Shown piece after piece: positions 28,160 to 37,554 of a stretch of DNA of 64,000 bases. Below the pieces are notes generated by a model. The model had not been told where the DNA came from. It ran no database searches and was given only the letters and a program-made list of their open reading frames with translations. The stretch is taken from contig JAGWZK010000001.1 in NCBI GenBank assembly GCA_018968885.1, forward strand, positions 1-64,000, written 5' to 3'. The stretch's first letter is position 1. Each line of letters opens with the position of its first letter. Position numbers and translations under genes: made by a program. The stretch comes from Planctomycetota bacterium. GTDB taxonomy: Bacteria; Planctomycetota; Phycisphaerae; Phycisphaerales; UBA1924.

Positions 28160-29599
28160 ATGCCACAGTGGATGCGTGTCACCGATGCCTTTGCCGCCGC
28201 CCCCGGAACCCCCCTCACCATCAAGGGATGGGTCCGAACCAATCGTGAGTCCAAGGCCGATGGCGGCCTTTGCTTTGTCGCGGTGTCCGATGGCACCTGC
28301 TTTGACCCCATCCAGGCCGTCGTCCGTTCCACCGTCCCCAACTTTGAACACATCCAAAAGCTCACCACCGGCTGCTCAGTCGAGATTGATGGCGTCCTCG
28401 TCGCCAGTCAGGGCAAGGGGCAATCCGTCGAAATTCTCGTCGATCCTGCTCAATCCGGCGCACTCCGCATCATCGGCGAAGTCGAACACCCCGACACCTA
28501 CCCAGTCAGCAACAAGCGCCACACCTTCGAATACCTCCGCGAGGTCGCCCACCTCCGTGTGCGCACCAACACCTTTGGTGCCGTCGCCCGCATGCGTCAC
28601 TGCATGAGCATGGCCGTTCACGAGTATTTCGACAAGAAGGGATTCTTCTACGTCCACACCCCCATCATCACCGCCAGCGACTGTGAAGGCGCTGGACAGA
28701 TGTTCCGCGTCAGCACTCTGGACAGCGTCAACCGCAAGCTCACCGCCGATGGCAAGCACGTCGATTTCGGCGAAGACTTCTTCGGCAAAGAAGCCCACCT
28801 CACCGTCTCTGGCCAGCTCAATGTCGAGACCTACTGCTGCGCTCTCTCCAATGTCTACACCTTCGGCCCCACATTCCGCGCCGAAAACAGCAACACCGCC
28901 CGTCACCTCGCCGAGTTCTGGATGATCGAGCCCGAGATGGCTTTCTGCGATCTCAAACGCGATTCCGAGATCGCTGAAGAGTTCATCAAGCACTGCATCG
29001 ATGCCGCCCTCACCAAGCGTGGTGACGACATGAAGTTCTTCGATGAGCGCATCGAAAACGGCATCGTCGCCCGTCTCAAGCACGTCCTCGAAACCCCCTT
29101 CCGCCGCCTCCCTTACACCGACGCCATCGACATTCTCCAAAAAGCCATCGCCGGCGGCAAGAAGTTCGAATACCCCGTCAAGTGGGGCACCGATCTGCAG
29201 TCCGAACACGAGCGCTACCTCACCGAAGAACACTTCAAACAGCCCGTCATCCTCATGCACTACCCCAAGGGCATCAAGGCCTTCTACATGCGCCTCGATG
29301 ACAACTGCGCCCCCGGCCGCGAAACAGTCTCCGCCATGGATGTTCTGGTCCCCAAGATCGGCGAGATCATCGGCGGCAGCCAACGCGAAGAACGCCTCGA
29401 CAAGCTCGACATGCGCCTCGATGAGATGAAACTCAACAAGGCCGACTACTGGTGGTACCGCGATCTCCGCAAGTACGGCACCGTCCCCCACGCCGGCTTC
29501 GGACTGGGCTTCGAACGTCTCATGCTCTTCATCACCGGCATGGCAAATATCCGCGATGTCATCCCCTTCCCCCGCGCCCCCAAGCAGGCGGAGTTCTGA
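28160..29599 (+). CDS. asnS: Asparaginyl-tRNA synthetase
   Basis: A class IIb aminoacyl-tRNA synthetase, 479 aa. The N-terminal OB-fold anticodon domain runs over residues 1-110 ([20 protein letters not shown]). The catalytic domain shows motif 1 around [18 protein letters not shown], motif 2 around [19 protein letters not shown], and motif 3 in [26 protein letters not shown] is typical for AsnRS rather than AspRS. The start at 28160 has GGAG six bases upstream; the longer frame from 28025 runs through the lysA promoter region and is rejected. Translation uses mostly C-ending codons. Confidence 0.95.
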   Translation: MPQWMRVTDAFAAAPGTPLTIKGWVRTNRESKADGGLCFVAVSDGTCFDPIQAVVRSTVPNFEHIQKLTTGCSVEIDGVLVASQGKGQSVEILVDPAQSGALRIIGEVEHPDTYPVSNKRHTFEYLREVAHLRVRTNTFGAVARMRHCMSMAVHEYFDKKGFFYVHTPIITASDCEGAGQMFRVSTLDSVNRKLTADGKHVDFGEDFFGKEAHLTVSGQLNVETYCCALSNVYTFGPTFRAENSNTARHLAEFWMIEPEMAFCDLKRDSEIAEEFIKHCIDAALTKRGDDMKFFDERIENGIVARLKHVLETPFRRLPYTDAIDILQKAIAGGKKFEYPVKWGTDLQSEHERYLTEEHFKQPVILMHYPKGIKAFYMRLDDNCAPGRETVSAMDVLVPKIGEIIGGSQREERLDKLDMRLDEMKLNKADYWWYRDLRKYGTVPHAGFGLGFERLMLFITGMANIRDVIPFPRAPKQAEF

Positions 29600-29646
29600 T
29601 CAGTTTCGCACGTTAGAGCGGACTTTTCCCAAGTACTCAGCCAGAG

Positions 29647-31239
29647 GTGAATGTGGACCATACCGGCCCGACCAACCCTGCCCCCCCGCCCAGCGAACCC
29701 GCGCCCCGCTCCGGCCTCTACAACGTGGTCCGCCCAGTCGCACCCGAACCCAAATCCGAAGCTCCCACGCCTCCCATCGATTGGCGGCGGCTCCACCTGT
29801 GGCAGATTCAACCCCTCCGCGATATCTGTGTCATCCTTCTGATCATCGCCCTCATCCTGCTTGGTCAGAAGCTCTCCCTCGTCACCGTCCCGATTCTCCT
29901 AGCCCTCACTCTGTCGTACCTCTTCGAACCGCTCATCCGCTTCGCCACCACCCGCTTGCGTTTCTCCCGCCCCTTTTCCGCCGCCCTCATCATCCTGCTC
30001 GCCTTTCTCATGGTCGTCGTTCCGGTGTTTGTCGGCGCGGCAGTCGGTATCTCTCAAGGGGTCCGCTACGCCTCCAAACTCTCCACCAACATCGACACCC
30101 TCGTCAAGAGCATCGAAGAGCCCGACAACCCCTCCTATCGCGCCGCTCTGCCCAGCGAAACCTGGCGAAAGATCCGCGATCAACTCGTCGATCACGAGAA
30201 GTCCCGCCTCCGCGGCGCACTGAAAGATGCCCGCGATGCCGCTCGCGATGCTCTGCAAACAGCCATCCCCGGCCTTAAGTCAGATCCCTCAAAGCCGGAG
30301 CTCCCAAAGCCAGATTCCCCCAAATCAGATTCGGCCAAAGCCGATCCAACCAAACTCAGCACACCGGAATCCGACACCGGCAAATCCGAATCTACGCCCC
30401 CCGATCAGATCACCATCCCCGCACCGACATCCAGCTCGCCCGCCGACACCAGCCCCATCTATGAGGGCGTCCGTTGGAGTGTCGACTGGCTCCGCATCAA
30501 TGCCGGCACCCTGAGCAAACAAGCACTCTCGAGCGGCATCGACGCTGTCGGCTCCGTCACCGCCGCCGTCACCGGCTTTGGAGTCCTTCTCTTTCAGGCG
30601 TTCCTCACCGCCTTTTTCTTCTTCTCCTTCTCCACCAGTTGGCCCAAGGTCATCGCTTTCGGCCGCTCTCTCCTTCCCCACGACAACAAAAAGTCCATCG
30701 TCTCGCTCATCGAAAAGATGGACCGAGCCATCGCCGCCTTCATCCGTGGCCGCCTCACCATCTGCGCCATCCTCACCGTGCACTACAGCGTCGGCTACTT
30801 CCTCATCGGTGTCCCTGCACCCTTCCTTCTGGGCCCCATCGTCGCCATCCTCGCGCTTTTCCCATACATATCCGGCGTGGGCGTTCCTGTCGCCATTCTC
30901 TTGCTTTACCTCGAACCCCACACGGGTGTCCGCGCCGAGTGGTGGTGGGTCGTCTTCGCGCCCGTCGTCGTCTTCATGACCGCTCAGGCGCTTGATGACT
31001 ACGTGCTTACCCCCACCATCCAGGGCAAGCACACCGATATGAACGTCGCCATGATCCTCTTTGCCTCCATCTCTGGCGGCTTGCTCGGCGGCTTCTACGG
31101 TCTGCTTCTGGCCATCCCTGCGGCGGCGTGCATCCGCATCCTCATCCTCGAAGTCGTCCTCCCCCGCATCAAGGCCTGGAGCGAAGGCCGCGCCCAAGAC
31201 CTCCTCCCCATCGGTTCCTCCACCGCCGACAAGAAATGA
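29647..31239 (+). CDS. AI-2E family transporter (PerM-like) with a low-complexity insert
   Basis: A 530-aa inner-membrane protein of the AI-2E exporter/PerM family, several members of which are Na+(Li+)/H+ antiporters or exporters of unknown substrates. Hydrophobic segments group as two N-terminal helices (about 55-100), one at 115-140, and a C-terminal bundle from about 310 including VHYSVGYFLIGVPAPFLLGPI and the conserved ALDDYVLTPTIQGKH. An insert at about 205-275 is made of Lys/Pro/Ser/Asp repeats (such as KPDSPKSDSAKADPTK) in the soluble loop. The start is GTG at 29647 or 29653. The stop overlaps the start of the next gene (ATGA), so they are coupled. Confidence 0.85.
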   Translation: MNVDHTGPTNPAPPPSEPAPRSGLYNVVRPVAPEPKSEAPTPPIDWRRLHLWQIQPLRDICVILLIIALILLGQKLSLVTVPILLALTLSYLFEPLIRFATTRLRFSRPFSAALIILLAFLMVVVPVFVGAAVGISQGVRYASKLSTNIDTLVKSIEEPDNPSYRAALPSETWRKIRDQLVDHEKSRLRGALKDARDAARDALQTAIPGLKSDPSKPELPKPDSPKSDSAKADPTKLSTPESDTGKSESTPPDQITIPAPTSSSPADTSPIYEGVRWSVDWLRINAGTLSKQALSSGIDAVGSVTAAVTGFGVLLFQAFLTAFFFFSFSTSWPKVIAFGRSLLPHDNKKSIVSLIEKMDRAIAAFIRGRLTICAILTVHYSVGYFLIGVPAPFLLGPIVAILALFPYISGVGVPVAILLLYLEPHTGVRAEWWWVVFAPVVVFMTAQALDDYVLTPTIQGKHTDMNVAMILFASISGGLLGGFYGLLLAIPAAACIRILILEVVLPRIKAWSEGRAQDLLPIGSSTADKK

Positions 31240-32435
31240 CATCCGCCCCAAGCAAAATGGCGGCAACTCCACTCCAACTCTGGCAATCGCTCCTCTCCCC
31301 CGACCACGCCGCGCTTATCAACGCCGCATCCGACGTCACCGCGCCCACACCCACGGCCATCGCCTCGCTCCGCAAGCTCGGTCCTGCGGAACTTGTCCCG
31401 CTGGCCCTCGATCTCGCCACCGCCCGCCGCAAACTGCTTCCCAAGTTCGGCTCTCGCGCCGCAACTATGTTCGCCGATCCCCCTGGCGCAGAGATGGCCT
31501 CATCGCTTGTAAGTGCCCAACACAAAGCCGCGCGCTTCACTTCATCCGCCCATCCGCTTCTGCACCCCATATTGGACCTCTGTTCCGGCATCGGTGGTGA
31601 CGCACTCGGATTTCCATCTTCTGTTCCCCTGCATCACTTCGATCTCAATCCCATCCGTGGTTGGATGGCCTCCACAAACACCAGCCATCCTTACACAGTG
31701 GCCGATATCTCCACCATCGATCTTCCTCCCGGCGACTTTCTTCTCGATCCGGCCCGGCGTGACACCGCCAACCGCCGCGCCACATCCCCCGCCGATATCA
31801 CCCCGGGTCTGGACTTTATCGCGGCTCTCGCTCGCTCCGGTCGTTCTGGCTGCACCAAGCTTGCACCCGGCATCGATCAATTCCTGCTTCCTTCGGGCGA
31901 ATTGGAAATCCTCTCTGAAGATGGCGACCTCACTCAGGCGCTCTTCTGGAGCGGCTCACTGAGTCGGGGTGACACCCTCCGAACCGCGACACTCCTGTCG
32001 CGTTCTGGCGCAGCCGCCGCGACTCTCTCCGGCCTCCCCTCGCGCCCCGCATCCACTTCACCACCCCGCGCCCATCTGTACACCATCGATGCCAGCATCG
32101 AACGTGCAGGCATCATTGAAACGCTGATGCACACGGTGAAAGCCGAGCAGGTGCACCCCGGTCTTGGGCTCCTTACTTCAGACGCCGCCATCGCGCACCC
32201 ATTCCTCACCCGCTTTGATCTGATCGCCGATTTGCCTTGGGACCAAAGGCCTGTCCAAGCCGAACTCTCTCGCCTCGGCGCGGGCACCGTCGATGTCAAA
32301 ACCCGCGACAAACTCGTCGACCCCGATATTCTCGCCCCGCGTCTTTCCGGTACCGGCGATCAACCTCTGACTCTCTTCATTCTGCGCTTTGGCTCCACGC
32401 CCCGCACACTCATTACTCGCCGCCACATACTCTGA
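31236..32435 (+). CDS. Class I SAM-dependent methyltransferase, THUMP-like domain type
   Basis: A 399-aa predicted methyltransferase. The SAM-binding motif I is LDLCSGIGGDALGF near residue 110, followed by the acidic end of strand 2 (HHFDLNP) and an NPPY-like position reading LDPARRD. The C-terminal 60 residues (VDVKTRDKLVDPDILAPRL) match the THUMP-like domain attached to this methyltransferase group. The substrate is probably RNA or protein and is not determined. The ATG at 31236 overlaps the transporter stop, so it is translationally coupled; the longer frame from 31128 overlaps that gene and begins with His/Pro-rich shadow sequence. Confidence 0.78.
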   Translation: MTSAPSKMAATPLQLWQSLLSPDHAALINAASDVTAPTPTAIASLRKLGPAELVPLALDLATARRKLLPKFGSRAATMFADPPGAEMASSLVSAQHKAARFTSSAHPLLHPILDLCSGIGGDALGFPSSVPLHHFDLNPIRGWMASTNTSHPYTVADISTIDLPPGDFLLDPARRDTANRRATSPADITPGLDFIAALARSGRSGCTKLAPGIDQFLLPSGELEILSEDGDLTQALFWSGSLSRGDTLRTATLLSRSGAAAATLSGLPSRPASTSPPRAHLYTIDASIERAGIIETLMHTVKAEQVHPGLGLLTSDAAIAHPFLTRFDLIADLPWDQRPVQAELSRLGAGTVDVKTRDKLVDPDILAPRLSGTGDQPLTLFILRFGSTPRTLITRRHIL

Positions 32436-32481
32436 CTCGATTGTCCTGAATTCGCACCCGGCAGACTCCCAATGCCTGCTC

Positions 32482-32997
32482 ATGGTTCGTGTTTCTCCAC
32501 ATCGCTGGCCTCATGTGCTTTTCGCCGCGAGCATCGCCGGAGTATCTATCGCCATCCTGCGGTTTGACCTCATCGCCGGACGCCTCTATTCACAACCTCA
32601 GATCGGCCTGGCCGCTGCGCTCGCGCTCCTCGCCTTCGTCTGCATCGGCCTTTCCATCTTCTACCCGCGCCGTCGCATCGCACTCCTCGCCGTCTCGATC
32701 ACTTTTCTGGCGTACTTCATCACCACAATCCTCATGGCGGAATGGCGTTTCTGGCACTGGACTCCCAGCTTCCTCTACAACCAGACTCCACCACCCCTCC
32801 CCGGAATCGTCTTCGCCACTCTCCTGATCTGCTTCTCCGTGGCACGCCTGATCGGTCCCTGGCGCATCGTCGCCTTGCCGCGAGTCGAAAGCCCGTGCCC
32901 CAAATGTGGTTACTCCCGCGCGGCACTCATCACACAGCCCTGCCCGGAATGCGGCACCCTCGAACCGATCACACCCCCGCGGTCACTCGACTCCTGA
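32482..32997 (+). CDS. Membrane protein with C-terminal zinc ribbon
   Basis: A 171-aa protein with four probable membrane helices (about residues 12-30, 38-58, 64-86 and 106-126). A cytoplasmic-type zinc ribbon [20 protein letters not shown] follows at about 138-157. Small membrane proteins with a CPxCGY ribbon are frequent in planctomycetes; their function is unknown. The ATG at 32482 is chosen because upstream residues look like non-coding sequence. The 3' end overlaps the convergent carB gene by 29 bases, which means the transcripts are antisense at their ends. Confidence 0.65.
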   Translation: MVRVSPHRWPHVLFAASIAGVSIAILRFDLIAGRLYSQPQIGLAAALALLAFVCIGLSIFYPRRRIALLAVSITFLAYFITTILMAEWRFWHWTPSFLYNQTPPPLPGIVFATLLICFSVARLIGPWRIVALPRVESPCPKCGYSRAALITQPCPECGTLEPITPPRSLDS

Positions 32998-35900
32998 CCA
33001 CTGGCTCGATAATCGCCCCGGCCTTCTCCTGCATCTTGCGATAGTCCTGCAACGCGGCAACGCCCCACTCCTTCTCCCGCATTGCGGCGATCGCCCGCGC
33101 TGTCGCAGCAGCAGCCGCAGCCGTCGAAATCAAAGGCGTATTCAATCGCACTGCGGTAGCGCGGATCTTTCCCTCATCTGTCAAGTGACCTGTCTTGGTC
33201 GGCGTGTTGATGATCAACCCCACCTCGCCATTACTCATCAAGTCGATTACGTTGGGGCGCGCCCCCGTGCCGATCTTCTGCAACGTCGTGGTCTTGATTC
33301 CCGCGCTGGTGAGGAGTTCTGCCGTGCCACCTGTCGCATACACCGTGAACCCAAAGTTCACAAGTGTGCGCATCGGCTCGATGATCGCCTGCTTGTCATC
33401 ATCGCGAACGCTGACGAAGACGCCGCCACTGGTGGGAAGCTTGGTTCCACCGGCGATCTGACTCTTGGCAAAGGCGATCGGGAAAGTCGTATCAATCCCC
33501 ATCACCTCGCCCGTCGAACGCATCTCCGGACCCAGAATCACATCCACACCCGGGAACTTGCTGAAGGGAAACACCGATTCCTTGACGCTGAAGTATCCGT
33601 GCGGCTCGACTTCGCGAGCACCAAGATCCGCCAGCGTCCTCCCCATCATCACCTTGGCCGCGATCGCTGGCCAAGGCACGTGGACAGTCTTGGAGACAAA
33701 CGGCACGGTGCGGCTGGCACGCGGGTTCACTTCCAGAATGTAGATCTCGTCATCCTTCACGGCGCACTGGATGTTCATCAGGCCGCAGACACGCAACTCC
33801 CGCGCCAGCGTGCGACCGATCTCCTTGATTCGCTCTGTGACCTTCTTGGGCAGCGAATAGGAAGGCAGTGAACACGCCGAGTCACCCGAGTGGATACCCG
33901 CGTGCTCGATATGCTCCATCAGGCCACTCACCAGTGCTCGCGCCTCGGCGCGGTGCGAACCTGTCGTAGCAAAATCCGCCACCACATCCACATCCACTTC
34001 GATCGCACTTCCCAGGAACTTATCAATCAGCACCGGCGCATCATCAAACTCACTCACGCCCAGTGCATTGGTCACAAAGTGCTTCAGCGCCTTCTCATCC
34101 GAACAGATTTCCATACCCCGCCCGCCCAGCACATACGAAGGCCGCACCAAGACCGGATACCCGATCCTCGCAGCGACCACCAGCGCCTCTTCCAGTGAAA
34201 GCGCAGTGCCGCTCGCCGGACGTGACACACCGACGCGCTCCAAAAGAGCATCGAATCGCTTGCGATCCTCCGCCAGATCGATCGAATCCAGCGAGGTGCC
34301 GATCAGAGGAACGCCCGCCGCCACCAGACCCTTGGCCAGATTCAATGGCGTCTGTCCACCAAACTGCACGATCACCCCATGCACCTTGCCGCCCGCATTC
34401 GTCATCCGCTGGCCATTCAACCGCTCGATGACGTTCAGCGTGTCTTCCAGCGTCAGGGGCTCAAAGAACAAGAGATCGCTGGTGTCATAATCCGTGCTGA
34501 CCGTCTCCGGGTTGGAGTTGATCATCACGCTCTCAAAGTTCAATTCCTTGGCCGCGAAGGCCGCGTGCACGCAGCAGTAGTCAAACTCAATCCCCTGTCC
34601 GATGCGGTTCGGTCCGCCGCCCAGGATCACAACCTTCTTGCGATCCGTCAGTCGCACTTCATCATCGCCAGTCCACTCGGCCTGCTGCTTGGCTCCGGCA
34701 GTCGCCACCAGGTGCTTGGCGCCCTTCTCGTATGTGCTGTAGTAATACGGTGTGATCGCCTCAAACTCTGCGGCACACGTATCCACCAGCTTGTACACCG
34801 GCTCGATGCCCAACTCCACACGTCGCGTCCGCACCTGCAGAATCGTTTCGGGAGTGATCTTTCCCAGATACAGATTCGCCAACTGCGCATCTGAATACCC
34901 GAGCTGCTTGGCCTGAAACAGCGTTTCGGCTGGCACATCCTTCAGATTCCGGAACGAGCTCAGCACATCCTCAAACTCAACCAGTTGCTTGATCTGATCC
35001 AGGAACCAGGGATCGATGTGCGAAAGCCCCTTGATCTTCTCAATCGTCCAACCCATCTTGAAGGCATACCGCACGTAATACAGACGACCCTGGCTCGGCA
35101 CCGCGAGTTTGCGTGCCAACTTATCCAGCGGAATCGGCCACTCAATCGGCGACCCATCCGCTGTGCGCAATCCCGTCGGGCTCTCGGTTCCGGTGCCGGG
35201 CTTGGCACCCGGTGTCACATCCAGCACCAGCTGTTCACGCTCCACCGCCCGCATCGCCGCCAGCCACTTGTCGTTGCGATCCAGCCCCAGGCCGAACCGC
35301 TTCACATCCATCGAGCGGATGACCTTCTGCACGCTCTCCTTGAACGTCCGCCCAATCGCCATCGCCTCACCCACGCTCTTCATTTGCGTGGTCAGCGTTT
35401 CATCCGCCTCCGGGAATTTCTCAAAGGTCCAGCGCGGCATCTTGGTGACGACGTAATCGATCGCCGGCTCAAAGCACGCGCTCGTCGTCCCCGTAATGTC
35501 GTTCTTCAATTCATCCAGTGTGTAGCCAATCGCCAGTTTCGCCGCGATCTTGGCAATCGGGAACCCAGTCGCCTTGCTCGCCAGCGCAGAGCTGCGCGAC
35601 ACCCGCGGGTTCATTTCCACCACGACCATCTCAAACTTGCCATCTTTCGGCGCCGGGTTCACCGCAAACTGCACATTACTGCCACCCGTCTCCACACCTA
35701 CCGCGCGCATCACCGCCAGCGCTGCATCGCGCATCGCCTGATATTCCTTGTCCGTCAATGTCTGAATCGGCGCCACCGTGATCGAATCGCCCGTGTGCAC
35801 ACCCATCGCATCAATGTTCTCAATGCCGCACACGATGATGCAGTTGTCCTTGCGGTCCCGCACTACTTCCAGCTCATATTCCTTCCAGCCAATCACGCTC

Positions 35901-36559
35901 TGATCGATCTGAACTTGGGTGATCATCGACGCCGCCAAGCCGCGGCTGACAATGTCACGATACTCATCTAGGTTGTACGCGATGCCACCGCCAGTTCCAC
36001 CCAACGTAAATGCCGGACGGATGATCGCTGGCAAGCCGATCTCCTTGAGAAACTCCTCTGCGTCTTTGAGCGTGTTCACCGTCTTGGCCTTGGGGAGTTT
36101 CAAGCCGATCTTCTCACAGATCTCCTTGAAGATCTGCCGGTCTTCCGCGCGGTGAATCACCTCGCGGTTCGCCCCGATCATCGCGATCTCAAATTCCTTC
36201 AGTGTGCCGTTATCCCATAAGGCGCACGCCGTGTTCAACGCCGTCTGACCACCAAGCGTCGGCAAGATCGCATCAATCCGGAATGAATCCGGCTCACCCC
36301 GTGCCGCGCGGCTGTTCTCATTGATGATGATCTTGCGCACTGCCTCCGGTGTGATCGGCTCGATGTACGTCCGGTCGCTGAACTGCGGATCCGTCATGAT
36401 CGTCGCCGGATTTGAATTCACCAGCACGACGCGATACCCCTCCGCCTTCAGCGTGCGGCAGGCCTGCGTTCCCGAATAGTCAAACTCACACCCCTGCCCG
36501 ATCACAATCGGCCCGGATCCGATAACCAGAATCGTCTTGATATCAGTGCGCTTGGGCAT
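32969..36559 (-). CDS. carB: Carbamoyl-phosphate synthase large subunit
   Basis: The 1196-aa large subunit makes carbamoyl phosphate from glutamine-derived ammonia, bicarbonate and two ATP. Both ATP-grasp halves are visible: the first with [21 protein letters not shown] and [18 protein letters not shown], the second with [21 protein letters not shown] and [15 protein letters not shown]. The C-terminal allosteric MGS-like domain (about 1060-1196) contains [10 protein letters not shown] and the [12 protein letters not shown] segment. It is about 120 residues longer than the E. coli protein; part of the excess is a segment at about 430-490 (around [15 protein letters not shown]) before the oligomerisation domain. 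No carA gene is in the window, so the subunits are encoded apart. AGGGG lies just before the ATG at 36559. Confidence 0.95.
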   Translation of the reverse strand: MPKRTDIKTILVIGSGPIVIGQGCEFDYSGTQACRTLKAEGYRVVLVNSNPATIMTDPQFSDRTYIEPITPEAVRKIIINENSRAARGEPDSFRIDAILPTLGGQTALNTACALWDNGTLKEFEIAMIGANREVIHRAEDRQIFKEICEKIGLKLPKAKTVNTLKDAEEFLKEIGLPAIIRPAFTLGGTGGGIAYNLDEYRDIVSRGLAASMITQVQIDQSVIGWKEYELEVVRDRKDNCIIVCGIENIDAMGVHTGDSITVAPIQTLTDKEYQAMRDAALAVMRAVGVETGGSNVQFAVNPAPKDGKFEMVVVEMNPRVSRSSALASKATGFPIAKIAAKLAIGYTLDELKNDITGTTSACFEPAIDYVVTKMPRWTFEKFPEADETLTTQMKSVGEAMAIGRTFKESVQKVIRSMDVKRFGLGLDRNDKWLAAMRAVEREQLVLDVTPGAKPGTGTESPTGLRTADGSPIEWPIPLDKLARKLAVPSQGRLYYVRYAFKMGWTIEKIKGLSHIDPWFLDQIKQLVEFEDVLSSFRNLKDVPAETLFQAKQLGYSDAQLANLYLGKITPETILQVRTRRVELGIEPVYKLVDTCAAEFEAITPYYYSTYEKGAKHLVATAGAKQQAEWTGDDEVRLTDRKKVVILGGGPNRIGQGIEFDYCCVHAAFAAKELNFESVMINSNPETVSTDYDTSDLLFFEPLTLEDTLNVIERLNGQRMTNAGGKVHGVIVQFGGQTPLNLAKGLVAAGVPLIGTSLDSIDLAEDRKRFDALLERVGVSRPASGTALSLEEALVVAARIGYPVLVRPSYVLGGRGMEICSDEKALKHFVTNALGVSEFDDAPVLIDKFLGSAIEVDVDVVADFATTGSHRAEARALVSGLMEHIEHAGIHSGDSACSLPSYSLPKKVTERIKEIGRTLARELRVCGLMNIQCAVKDDEIYILEVNPRASRTVPFVSKTVHVPWPAIAAKVMMGRTLADLGAREVEPHGYFSVKESVFPFSKFPGVDVILGPEMRSTGEVMGIDTTFPIAFAKSQIAGGTKLPTSGGVFVSVRDDDKQAIIEPMRTLVNFGFTVYATGGTAELLTSAGIKTTTLQKIGTGARPNVIDLMSNGEVGLIINTPTKTGHLTDEGKIRATAVRLNTPLISTAAAAAATARAIAAMREKEWGVAALQDYRKMQEKAGAIIEPVVRSRVTAGV

Positions 36560-36762
36560 TGGTCCCCTTCAGGCAGGAGGTGGCGGATCGCTCAGTGCGG
36601 ATTGGGCAAGCGTAGGAATCTCACGGCAAAAAAGCATGAGACAAGGCCCGCGTTGACGTGGAATTGTCACTTGGCCCTTCCAAATCTCTGCAACCAACCA
36701 AGGAAGTTTCCTGCATAACATTCCCCGACCCAATTCTCGTCCCCGATCCACAACCGACACCC

Positions 36763-37548
36763 ATGCACCAGGTCACCACCACATTCATCAAGCGGCTGCG
36801 GTCCAACGATCAGGCCGCATGGTTCGAGTTGTGGCAGACCTTCGGCCCTGTCATACGGGCCCAGCTTTCCAAATGGGGGCGCGGCCGCATCGGGCCAGAC
36901 ACCGTGCAAGACCTCTCGCAAGAGACCCTCGCGGCACTTTCTGAAGCAATAGATCGCTACGACCCGGAACGTGGAGCCAGATTCTCGACGTGGCTCTTGG
37001 CCATCGCCAAGCACGTCTTGGGTGATGAGATGGACCGTCGCATGGCGCAGAAGCGTGGCGGCAATGCGCCCCGCGCCGCCTCACTCGACGATTCCTGGAT
37101 GGGCTCATCCTCAGACCTCCCTGTCGATGACGCCTACGAAGCCGCCGTCTTCCGCGCCAAGGTCGAACGCGCCATCTCGCTGGTGGAGCGCGAGACCGAG
37201 TTTCTGGACTTTGCCATCTTCCGCCTTCGCGTGCTTGAGAATCGTCCGGGTAAGGAAGTTGCCGACGCTGTGGGAGTTTCCGAGCCGACAGTGTCTCGCC
37301 GCCTGGCGAGGGTGCGTGAACTGCTGCGTCAGCGTCTGGCTGAGGTGGTGGAGACTTACTCCTTCACCGACGATGAGCGCACCGAGCCAGCCAAGCAGGG
37401 GTTGCGCCTGCCCACGCAAGCGCCGACCGCACAGGAAGATGCTGAGTTCGATGATGCCGTGGCCAACGTCTATCACCTGCAGATGGAGTTGCGCGCAGCC
37501 GATCAGGCCGAATCCACTCGCGCTGATGGCTCACGTCTGAAGGGGTAA
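36763..37548 (+). CDS. Sigma-70 family RNA polymerase sigma factor
   Basis: A 261-aa ECF-like sigma factor. Region 2 covers about residues 8-85 (TVQDLSQETLAAL, GARFSTWLLAIAKHVLGDEMDR). Region 4 is at about 150-195, with GKEVADAVGVSEPTVSRRLARVREL as the HTH, given here in part. A 60-residue C-terminal extension rich in acidic residues and Gln follows, which ordinary ECF factors lack. The start at 36763 is the first ATG before region 2; no clear ribosome site is visible, and a GTG at 36658 is in frame. The kinase gene begins six bases after the stop, so the two are one operon. It is divergent from carB. Confidence 0.85.
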   Translation: MHQVTTTFIKRLRSNDQAAWFELWQTFGPVIRAQLSKWGRGRIGPDTVQDLSQETLAALSEAIDRYDPERGARFSTWLLAIAKHVLGDEMDRRMAQKRGGNAPRAASLDDSWMGSSSDLPVDDAYEAAVFRAKVERAISLVERETEFLDFAIFRLRVLENRPGKEVADAVGVSEPTVSRRLARVRELLRQRLAEVVETYSFTDDERTEPAKQGLRLPTQAPTAQEDAEFDDAVANVYHLQMELRAADQAESTRADGSRLKG

Positions 37549-37554
37549 TCCACC

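Noticed and set aside
28376-29491. 371-aa minus-strand open frame rich in Asp/Glu/Gly
   Set aside because: Shadow of asnS, whose class II motifs are clear on the other strand.
36658-36762. Extended N-terminus of the second sigma factor (GTG start)
   Set aside because: Thirty-five residues of Pro-rich sequence before region 2, and no ribosome site; the ATG at 36763 fits the family better.
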